Notes under the pieces: generated by a model | Told to the model about the DNA's origin: nothing | The model's input: only the letters and a program-made list of their open reading frames with translations | Database searches by the model: none | Program-made: the position numbers and the translations under genes | Source: Clostridia bacterium | GTDB taxonomy: Bacteria; Bacillota; Clostridia; Christensenellales; Aristaeellaceae | Assembly (NCBI GenBank): GCA_024404275.1 | Contig: JAKSQG010000029.1 | Span: 1-14,228, forward strand | Length of the DNA stretch: 14,228 nucleotides | Direction: 5' to 3' | Part shown: in pieces, positions 1 to 4,861 of the stretch | Position numbering within the stretch: the stretch's first letter is position 1 | Layout of the letters: each line of letters starts with the position of its first letter

Positions 1-450
1 CCCTTGTCCGCATATGCTGCAAATTACTCTGTGAAAATCCGGGCTGTCATCAAGGTCGCAAGGTATCCGTTCACCGTCATGGTTGCAGCCGTTCCATCCG
101 CAAACCATACAGAACACACGTGTATGCTCTTTGTAACCTATGACCTGACCGCAGGCGGCGCAGTATATCGTATGCTGCGATGCATCGCCTTCAAAAACGT
201 ATTCTTCGCCATATTTGTGATTGCAACTGTATGCACACACCGTACATACAAAATTCTCTACCGTATGAGCCTCAACATCCAGCAGGTCGCCGCAATCCCC
301 GCACTCATACCAGTGGTATTCAGTGTTAGCCTGCAGGGTCTTGTTCGTATGCTCGCAGGTGCTGCTCTCCTCCGCAAATGCAGCGCAGCCCATCACCAGG
401 CACAGGCACATCAGCCATGCAACAAGCCGCTTCATGGATTTCATTTTCAT
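1..450 (-). CDS. Secreted Cys/His-rich tandem-repeat protein, 5' part (runs off window start)
   Basis: Open reading frame on the minus strand from ATG at 450 with no stop before base 1, so 150 residues are visible. AGGAGGG lies 7 nt upstream. Residues 1-27 look like a signal peptide: MKMKSMKRL, a hydrophobic core, then AFA-EE, a good signal peptidase I site. VMGC at about 19-22 is a weaker lipobox alternative. The mature part is built of repeats: [E/N]H, then H-x(3)-C-x2-CG, then EHT, then C-x-VC-x(3,4)-C. Two full copies and the start of a third are present (YECGDCG, IYCAACG, VICSICG; FVCTVC, VFCMVC). The paired CxxC knuckles suggest zinc-ribbon-like or disulfide-bonded modules outside the membrane. 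I do not recognise a named family and assign no function. It has its own promoter and is separate from the MOSC gene. Confidence 0.8.
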   Translation of the reverse strand, partial: MKMKSMKRLVAWLMCLCLVMGCAAFAEESSTCEHTNKTLQANTEYHWYECGDCGDLLDVEAHTVENFVCTVCAYSCNHKYGEEYVFEGDASQHTIYCAACGQVIGYKEHTRVFCMVCGWNGCNHDGERIPCDLDDSPDFHRVICSICGQG

Positions 451-489
451 GCGTTTTCCCTCCTGTTTTCAATAAAAAACAACTCATCC

Positions 490-518
490 AGTTTATTATT
501 TTCAGTCGCTTTTGTCAA
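490..518 (-). promoter_or_regulatory. Promoter of the Cys-rich secreted protein
   Basis: Minus strand: perfect -35 TTGACA (518-513), 17-bp spacer, -10 TAAACT (495-490, 4 of 6). It lies about 40 nt upstream of the ATG at 450, leaving room for the AGGAGGG site. Confidence 0.6.
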
Positions 519-575
519 TACAATTTTGTGGAAAGCCCGTCTTTCAGCCGCAGCACCATATGACGCCAAGCAGTT

Positions 576-617
576 AAAAAAATTCAAAAAGCGCTGCCGT
601 GTTCTTCACGACAGCAC
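576..617 (-). terminator. Intrinsic terminator of the cysK-MOSC operon
   Basis: On the minus strand an 11-bp stem (GTGCTGTCGTG with CACGGCAGCGC, two G-U pairs) closes a 5-nt loop and is followed by TTTTT and, a few bases later, another T run. It starts 14 nt after the MOSC stop codon. Confidence 0.85.
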
Positions 618-630
618 TTTTTCATTCTGA

Positions 631-1071
631 TTATTCTTCCACGATGGTGATGGCGTCTCCGCTCCTGATGGCGCCTTCCTTCAGCACGATGGCAAACACG
701 CCTTCCCGCGGCATCACGCAGTCGCCCACCTGCTTGCGGATGGCGCAGTCCGCGTGGCATTCCTTGCCGATCTGCGTCACTTCCAGCAGCGTCTCACCGA
801 CCGCCAGCTTTGTTCCGATGGGCAGGGAGTGCACAATGATGCCCTCGGTCAGAATGTTTTCCGCAAACGCCCCGATGGGAATATCGGGAAACACCGCCTT
901 CATCTTGTCCACGCTCTCCTGCGCCAGCAGGCTGATCTGACGGTGCCAGTCGCCCGCGTGCGCATCGCCCACGATGCCGTGATGCATCTTCACGTCAATG
1001 TGATCCACCGGGTGCTTCATCGTTCCTTTTTTCTCGCTGATACAAACCGCCACAACAGAAGCCATTTTCAT
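631..1071 (-). CDS. MOSC-domain protein
   Basis: A 146-residue stand-alone MOSC domain (the molybdenum cofactor sulfurase C-terminal fold). Family marks are GIVGDAHAG at 32-40, the SLLAQESVDKM segment, AENILTEG at 70-77, GKECH with Cys105, and GDCVMPREGVFA at 116-127. In MOSC proteins the conserved Cys of this block is thought to carry sulfur for transfer to a metal-cofactor or other acceptor; the acceptor here is unknown. Two starts are possible. ATG at 1071 sits only 3 nt after GGAGG, while ATG at 1065 (MASVVAV) sits 9 nt after it and is the better initiation site. It lies 14 nt downstream of cysK with no terminator between, so it is probably co-transcribed and under the same cysteine-responsive leader. 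That pairing suggests a sulfur-handling role, but this is inference. Confidence 0.88.
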   Translation of the reverse strand: MKMASVVAVCISEKKGTMKHPVDHIDVKMHHGIVGDAHAGDWHRQISLLAQESVDKMKAVFPDIPIGAFAENILTEGIIVHSLPIGTKLAVGETLLEVTQIGKECHADCAIRKQVGDCVMPREGVFAIVLKEGAIRSGDAITIVEE

Positions 1072-1085
1072 CTTCCTCCGTTAAA

Positions 1086-2018
1086 TCAGTCCGCAAACAG
1101 CGGGGTGGAAAGATAACGGTCACCCGTGTCGGGCAGCAGTACCACAATGGTCTTGCCCGCGTTTTCGGGGCGCTTCGCCAGTTGAATGGCTGCCCACGTT
1201 GCCGCGCCGGAGGAGATGCCCACCAGCACGCCTTCCTTACGGCCGATCAGCTTGCCCGTCGCAAAGGCATCTTCATTCGCTACGGGAATGATCTCATCAT
1301 AGATCTTCGTGTTCAGCACATCGGGCACAAATCCCGCGCCGATGCCCTGAATCTTGTGCGCACCCGCCACGCCGGTCGACAGCACCGCAGAGGTCGCGGG
1401 CTCCACCGCCACCACCTTCACGTTGGGGTTCTGGCTCTTCAGGTACTCGCCGGTGCCAGTCACCGTGCCGCCTGTACCAACGCCGGCCACAAAGATATCC
1501 ACCTTGCCGTCGGTATCCGCCCAGATCTCGGGGCCCGTCGTCTCAAAGTGCGCCTTTGGGTTGGCCTTGTTCACAAACTGTCCGGGGATAAAGCTGTTTT
1601 CTATCTCCTTCGCCAGCTCTTCCGCCTTGGCGATGGCGCCCTTCATGCCCTTGGAACCTTCGGTCAGCACGATCTCGGCACCATACGCCTTGATCAGCTG
1701 GCGGCGCTCCACGCTCATCGTTTCGGGCATGGTCAGGATCAGATGATACCCTCTCGCTGCCGCCACGGATGCCAGACCGATGCCCGTGTTGCCGCTGGTC
1801 GGCTCGATCAGGGTCGCACCGGGTTTCAGTGCGCCGCTCTTTTCGGCATCGTCAATAATGGCCTTTGCGATACGGTCCTTCACGCTGCCTGCGGGATTAA
1901 AGTATTCCAATTTCGCTAAAATAGTGGCTTTCAGATCGTTTTCTTTTTCAATATGGGTCAGTTCCAGCAAAGGTGTCTTTCCGATCAGCTGATCAGCGGA
2001 AGTATAAATCACGGCCAT
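1086..2018 (-). CDS. cysK: Cysteine synthase (O-acetylserine sulfhydrylase)
   Basis: Makes L-cysteine from O-acetylserine and sulfide using PLP, in the cytoplasm. The 310-residue length is normal for CysK. Lys47 in NPAGSVKDR is the PLP Schiff-base lysine; TSGNTG (74-79) is the substrate loop; GTGGT (181-185) is the phosphate-binding loop; SSG (269-271) contacts the PLP ring. The frame is open further upstream to 2087, but ATG at 2018 is the real start: it has AAGGAG 8 nt upstream and begins with the usual MAVIYTSADQLIGKTPLLEL. The protein contains no cysteine residue at all. It is the first full-length gene after a leader with a poly-Cys peptide and a terminator, and is divergent from an Rrf2 regulator, so expression is probably controlled by cysteine at two levels. 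Confidence 0.97.
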   Translation of the reverse strand: MAVIYTSADQLIGKTPLLELTHIEKENDLKATILAKLEYFNPAGSVKDRIAKAIIDDAEKSGALKPGATLIEPTSGNTGIGLASVAAARGYHLILTMPETMSVERRQLIKAYGAEIVLTEGSKGMKGAIAKAEELAKEIENSFIPGQFVNKANPKAHFETTGPEIWADTDGKVDIFVAGVGTGGTVTGTGEYLKSQNPNVKVVAVEPATSAVLSTGVAGAHKIQGIGAGFVPDVLNTKIYDEIIPVANEDAFATGKLIGRKEGVLVGISSGAATWAAIQLAKRPENAGKTIVVLLPDTGDRYLSTPLFAD

Positions 2019-2067
2019 TGTTCTTTCTCCTTTCAATTCGTGCATCATTTTGACCCCATCCGGGTAT

Positions 2068-2102
2068 AAAAACTGCCCGGACGTCAAACAACCTTCCGGG
2101 CA
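2068..2102 (-). terminator. Attenuator terminator in the cysK leader
   Basis: Minus strand: a perfect 8-bp inverted repeat, TGCCCGGA (2102-2095) with TCCGGGCA (2081-2074), 13-nt loop, then G and TTTTT (2072-2068). It lies about 50 nt before the cysK ATG and downstream of its promoter, so it terminates the transcript before the gene. Its 5' arm can pair instead with an upstream segment (see the antiterminator entry). Confidence 0.8.
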
Positions 2103-2163
2103 AACTGCTTTTAGGTTTCACAGGGGGCCTTCAAGTGCCTGTTCCCCGCGTCCAAGCCCGGAA
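2094..2163 (-). promoter_or_regulatory. Candidate antiterminator pairing in the cysK leader
   Basis: Minus strand: segment A TTCCGGGC (2163-2156) is exactly complementary to segment B GCCCGGAA (2101-2094). B also forms the 5' arm of the terminator with segment C (2081-2074). A:B and B:C are mutually exclusive, the usual layout of an attenuator. Segment A lies inside the leader-peptide reading frame, 12 nt beyond the last Cys codon, so a ribosome stalled on the Cys codons would leave A free, while one that reads on would cover it. Confidence 0.7.
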
Positions 2164-2211
2164 AAAGAGCATTTCACAACAACACATACCGACATCCATG
2201 CTTGCAAACAT
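2131..2211 (-). CDS. Poly-cysteine leader peptide of the cysK attenuator
   Basis: A 26-codon reading frame on the minus strand, ATG at 2211 and TGA at 2133-2131. It begins MFASMDVGMCCCEM and ends RGTGT. Codons 10-12 are TGT TGT TGT (2184-2176). AAGGAG (2224-2219) lies 7 nt before the ATG, and the frame starts about 35 nt after the predicted transcription start, so translation is credible. Leader peptides with runs of the codon for the amino acid made by the operon (trp, his, leu leaders) sense aminoacyl-tRNA shortage by ribosome stalling. Poly-Cys leader ORFs have been described in mycobacteria. This one precedes cysteine synthase and a competing antiterminator/terminator, which fits cysteine-responsive attenuation. 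The codon run, ribosome binding site and RNA pairings are seen; the mechanism is inferred. Confidence 0.82.
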   Translation of the reverse strand: MFASMDVGMCCCEMLFFRAWTRGTGT

Positions 2212-2252
2212 TGCTTTTCTCCTTCCCCGTATCTTTTTCAAGTGATGGCATT

Positions 2253-2281
2253 ACTATACACCTATTTTCCTACTTTGTAAA
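2253..2281 (-). promoter_or_regulatory. Promoter of the cysK-MOSC operon
   Basis: Minus strand: -35 TTTACA (2281-2276, 5 of 6), 17-bp spacer, -10 TATAGT (2258-2253, 5 of 6). The predicted start near 2246 gives a leader of about 228 nt before cysK. Confidence 0.75.
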
Positions 2282-2316
2282 TAGGTAATTGGATAAATAT
2301 TGCTTGAATTACCCAT
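2261..2316. promoter_or_regulatory. Inverted repeats in the shared cysK/rrf2 promoter region (candidate operators)
   Basis: Two nested dyads. CCTATTT (2261-2267) and AAATAGG (2279-2285) are perfect arms 11 bp apart inside the cysK promoter. ATAGGTAATT (2281-2290) and AATTACCCAT (2307-2316) match at 9 of 10 positions with a 16-bp gap and cover the -35 boxes of both divergent promoters. A further ATAGGGTAA sits at 2331-2339 near the rrf2 start. The adjacent Rrf2 protein is the obvious candidate binder; Rrf2 dimers commonly bind dyads of about 25 bp. Binding is inferred. Confidence 0.5.
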
Positions 2317-2332
2317 TCACCTGCTGTACAAT
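2304..2332 (+). promoter_or_regulatory. Promoter of the rrf2-type regulator
   Basis: -35 TTGAAT (2304-2309, 4 of 6), 17-bp spacer, -10 TACAAT (2327-2332, 5 of 6). The predicted start near 2339 leaves a leader of only about 15 nt, with AAAAGGAAG at its very 5' end. Confidence 0.65.
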
Positions 2333-2353
2333 AGGGTAAAAGGAAGTGTTCTT

Positions 2354-2809
2354 ATGATATCCACCAAAGGCAGATACGCCATTCGCTTCATGATCGATCT
2401 TTCCACGCAGCCACAGGGTACACCTGTCCCCCTTGAAGAAATTGCCGCCCGCCAGCAGATCTCCAAAAAATATCTGGAAACGGTCGTCAACCTGCTCGTC
2501 AAAGCCGGCATTGTTCGCGGCGCCAGTGGAAAGGGCGGCGGCTACCGCCTGCTCCGAAAGCCATCCGAGTGCACCGTCGGCGAAATCCTGATGATCACCG
2601 AAGGCACCCTTGCCGCCGTTTCCTGCCTCCACTGCAATGCCGAACCCTGTCCCCGTGAAAAAGGCTGCAAAACGCTGCCCATGTGGAAAAAGTTCGATGC
2701 CCTCGTGCATGACTTCTTCTATTCTATCACCATTGAGGACCTTGTCACCGGCAACATCGACCCTGTTTCCACCACCGCCTTGACCGTCTCTGAAGGAGAA
2801 AGCCTCTGA
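2354..2809 (+). CDS. Rrf2-family transcriptional regulator (IscR/CymR-like)
   Basis: A 151-residue DNA-binding protein. Residues 1-82 carry the Rrf2 winged helix: MISTKGRYAIRFMIDLS, the recognition-helix segment ISKKYLETVVNLLVKAG, and the wing SGKGGGYRL. Cys91, Cys94, Cys99 and Cys105 lie where IscR has its three cluster-binding cysteines (C-x5-C-x5-C in E. coli IscR). An Fe-S cluster or thiol switch is therefore possible; the Firmicute cysteine regulator CymR lacks such a cluster. The frame is open from 2300, but ATG at 2354 has AAAAGGAAG 7 nt upstream and gives the canonical N-terminus. It is divergent from cysK with overlapping candidate operators, so control of cysK-MOSC and of itself is likely. 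It could instead be an iron-sulfur regulator that happens to sit beside cysK. Confidence 0.9.
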   Translation: MISTKGRYAIRFMIDLSTQPQGTPVPLEEIAARQQISKKYLETVVNLLVKAGIVRGASGKGGGYRLLRKPSECTVGEILMITEGTLAAVSCLHCNAEPCPREKGCKTLPMWKKFDALVHDFFYSITIEDLVTGNIDPVSTTALTVSEGESL

Positions 2810-2860
2810 AGGATCGCCTTCCTCATCGTTACCGCCGTCAAAGATATATATTGTCCATAC

Positions 2861-2888
2861 AAAAAGCCCGGACGATACCGTCCGGGCT
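2861..2888 (-). terminator. Intrinsic terminator of rny
   Basis: Perfect 10-bp stem AGCCCGGACG/CGTCCGGGCT with loop ATAC (plus strand), followed on the minus strand by TTTTT (2865-2861). It sits 10 nt after the rny stop. The plus side has no T tract, so it would close the convergent rrf2 transcript less well. Confidence 0.85.
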
Positions 2889-2898
2889 GATATAGTGA

Positions 2899-4440
2899 TT
2901 ATTTTGCGTATTCGGTGCAGCGGGTCTCGCGGATCACATTGACGCGGATCTGACCGGGATATTCCATTTCCTGTTCAATGCGCTTGGCGATCTCCTTGGC
3001 CATCACCTTGGTGCCCTCATCGGTCACATCCTCGGGCTTGACCATGATACGGATCTCGCGGCCGGACTGAATGGCGAAGGACTTTTCAACACCGGCGAAA
3101 TCATTGGCGATGCTTTCCAGCTTCTCCAGACGCTTGATGTAGTTTTCAAGCGATTCACGGCGGGCACCGGGACGGGCAGCACTGATGGCGTCAGCGGCCT
3201 GTACCAGCACAGCCTCCACCGTCTGGGGCTCAATATCATTGTGATGAGCCTGAATGCAGTGGATGATGTCGTTGTTCTCATGATACTTGCGGGCCAGCTC
3301 GGCACCCAGCTGTACGTGGGAGCCTTCCTGCTCATGGTCAACGGCCTTACCGATATCATGCAGCAGACCGGCACGCTTGGCAAGCTGCACATCGGCGCCC
3401 AGTTCGGCGGCCATCAGACCGGCCAGATGGCTGACCTCGATGGAGTGCTTCAGCACGTTCTGACCATAGGAGGTACGATAGCGCATACGGCCCAGAATCT
3501 TGACCAGTTCGGGATGCAGGCTATGCTGACCGGTCTCGAACACGGCCTGTTCGCCGGCTTCGCGGATCTGGTTGTCCACTTCCTTCTTGGCCTTCTCGAC
3601 CATTTCCTCAATGCGGGCGGGATGGATGCGGCCATCCTGAATCAGCTTTTCAATGGCCAGACGAGCAATCTCACGGCGCACGGGATCGAATGCGGAGACG
3701 ATCACGGCTTCGGGCGTATCATCGATGATCAGATCCACACCGGTAGCCGTCTCAAGGGCACGGATGTTGCGGCCTTCACGGCCGATGATGCGGCCCTTCA
3801 TATCATCATTGGGCAGGTTGATGACCGACACGGTGGTTTCAGCCACATGGTCGGCAGCACACTTCTGAATGGCCAGAGCAATGATATTGCGGGCTTTCTT
3901 TTCGCCCTCTTCCTTGGCCTTGGCTTCAATTTCACGCACCAGCGCAGCGGCGTCATGATAAGCATCCTTCTGCACATGACCGATGATCATCTGCTTGGCC
4001 TCATCCTGCGTCATGGCGGCGATGCGTTCCAGCTCCTTGGACTGCTTGTCACGCAGTTCTTCGGCTTCGGCATACAGCTTCTGGGTCTGTTCGCTCTTCT
4101 GGTTCAGCGTTTCCTCGCGCCGTTCCAGATTGTCCATCTTTTTGTCCAGGGCTTCCTCACGCTGATTGACACGGCGTTCGGCATGCTGCACTTCGTTGCG
4201 GCGGGTACGGATTTCTTCGTCCAGCTTGGTCTTGAGGCGCAGTACTTCTTCTTTGGCTTCGATTTCGGTTTCCTTTTTAATATCGGCTGCCTTGCGGCTC
4301 GCGTCGTCCAGCAGCTTTTGCGCGTATTCTTCGGTGCGGCCGATGCGTTTTTCGGTCACGGAACGGCGATAGGTATAACCCACACCGCAGCCGACCGCCG
4401 CAAACAGCAGCATCAGTACAATTGCCAGTACAATGTTCAA
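2899..4440 (-). CDS. rny: Ribonuclease Y
   Basis: Membrane-anchored endoribonuclease that starts mRNA turnover in Firmicutes. The 513-residue length is usual (B. subtilis about 520). Domains in order: an N-terminal membrane helix (about 2-22); a long charged coiled coil (about 30-180); a KH RNA-binding domain with GRIIGREGRNIR at 216-227; and an HD phosphodiesterase domain with His332, the His361-Asp362 pair in LLHDIGKA, HH at 399-400 and Asp417 in AADAIS. The C-terminal IRVNVIRETR segment is typical. The start codon is TTG (4440-4438), with GGGGAG 6 nt upstream; no ATG gives a full membrane helix. It is monocistronic between the terminators at 4511-4533 and 2865-2888. The nearest promoter is about 275 nt upstream, with an intrinsic terminator in between, which suggests a regulated leader. 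Confidence 0.97.
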   Translation of the reverse strand: MNIVLAIVLMLLFAAVGCGVGYTYRRSVTEKRIGRTEEYAQKLLDDASRKAADIKKETEIEAKEEVLRLKTKLDEEIRTRRNEVQHAERRVNQREEALDKKMDNLERREETLNQKSEQTQKLYAEAEELRDKQSKELERIAAMTQDEAKQMIIGHVQKDAYHDAAALVREIEAKAKEEGEKKARNIIALAIQKCAADHVAETTVSVINLPNDDMKGRIIGREGRNIRALETATGVDLIIDDTPEAVIVSAFDPVRREIARLAIEKLIQDGRIHPARIEEMVEKAKKEVDNQIREAGEQAVFETGQHSLHPELVKILGRMRYRTSYGQNVLKHSIEVSHLAGLMAAELGADVQLAKRAGLLHDIGKAVDHEQEGSHVQLGAELARKYHENNDIIHCIQAHHNDIEPQTVEAVLVQAADAISAARPGARRESLENYIKRLEKLESIANDFAGVEKSFAIQSGREIRIMVKPEDVTDEGTKVMAKEIAKRIEQEMEYPGQIRVNVIRETRCTEYAK

Positions 4441-4503
4441 CTTTTTCTCCCCTTTCTGTTGTTTTTTTCAATTACTCATACTTAAAATCTCGGGTGACCA
4501 TAG

Positions 4504-4533
4504 AAAAAAACCGTGCGGCAATAACCGTCACGG
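4504..4533 (-). terminator. Intrinsic terminator inside the rny leader
   Basis: Minus strand: CCGTG-A-CGG (4533-4525), loop of about 6 nt, then CCG-CACGG (4518-4511). This is an 8-bp stem with one bulged A, followed directly by TTTTTTT (4510-4504). No minus-strand gene lies upstream for it to serve, so it must end either a short RNA or an attenuated rny leader. Confidence 0.7.
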
Positions 4534-4716
4534 CTTCAGCTGCCATTAACGCACAGCAAAACACTTTATTCGCAAAACACAACAAAACAACAATCGCAAT
4601 TTTCAATTGCTTTATCATGATCAGGCGGCATAAGCCGTCCGGAGCAAAAACAGAGAAGCTGCGTATCAATAAACAGCCCGACAAAGCTCATAATAGGGCT
4701 CCATCTTTCGGCCGGT
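4504..4716 (-). ncRNA. Candidate small RNA or attenuated 5' leader of rny
   Basis: The roughly 210-nt segment between a good minus-strand promoter and an intrinsic terminator, with no convincing gene in it. Short hairpins are visible: AGCCC/GGGCT (4695-4699 with 4675-4679), CGGC-TTAT-GCCG (near 4624-4638) and GCAATT-GAA-AATTGC (near 4596-4610). I could not match it to 6S RNA, SRP RNA, RNase P RNA, tmRNA, a T-box or a riboswitch class I know. Regulation of rny by its own leader is plausible because RNase E is known to control its own long 5' UTR, but this is inference. Confidence 0.45.
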
Positions 4717-4722
4717 CAGTTT

Positions 4723-4751
4723 ATTGTTACATAATTTGTCCTATTTGTCAA
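4723..4751 (-). promoter_or_regulatory. Promoter of the rny leader RNA
   Basis: Minus strand: perfect -35 TTGACA (4751-4746), 17-bp spacer, -10 AACAAT (4728-4723, 4 of 6; overlapping TAACAA at 16 bp). Predicted start near 4716. No better promoter is evident between 4504 and the rny start. Confidence 0.6.
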
Positions 4752-4812
4752 TAGCTTTTTGTTTTTGTTCCGTATCTTCCATGTTTTTTCGCGCAAAGCA
4801 TTCGTCTTTTGC

Positions 4813-4841
4813 TTGACGGCGGCACATCGTCCGCGTATGAT
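4813..4841 (+). promoter_or_regulatory. Promoter of the M42 aminopeptidase gene
   Basis: -35 TTGACG (4813-4818, 5 of 6), 17-bp spacer, -10 TATGAT (4836-4841, 5 of 6). The predicted start near 4848 leaves about 14 nt to the ATG, including the GAGGTGAT ribosome binding site. Confidence 0.75.
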
Positions 4842-4861
4842 AAAAAGCGAGGTGATAAACC

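Noticed and set aside
2019..2087. Upstream-extended CysK start (MTSGQFLYPDG...).
   Set aside because: The extension has no family similarity, overlaps the leader terminator, and lacks a ribosome binding site; ATG at 2018 has a good one.
2102..2155. Resemblance of the cysK leader (GGCCC...TGTGAAACC...AGCA on the minus strand) to the SAM-I riboswitch core, and the possibility of a T-box.
   Set aside because: The closed segment is only about 70 nt, the K-turn and P2-P4 layout of SAM-I cannot be drawn, and no TGGNACCGCG T-box sequence is present. The in-frame poly-Cys peptide explains the leader better.
3241..4485. Long plus-strand frame of 414 codons opposite rny.
   Set aside because: An antisense shadow of a GC-biased gene; the protein is low-complexity and lacks a ribosome binding site or any family match.
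4472..4618. A 48-residue hydrophobic frame on the minus strand beginning MIKQLKIAIVVLLC, in the rny leader.
   Set aside because: No ribosome binding site before its ATG, and it runs through an intrinsic terminator; not reported as a gene, though its translation could influence the terminator.
4666..4704. A 12-codon frame (MEPYYELCRAVY) near the 5' end of the rny leader, as a possible leader peptide.
   Set aside because: No Shine-Dalgarno sequence and no codon run related to the downstream gene.
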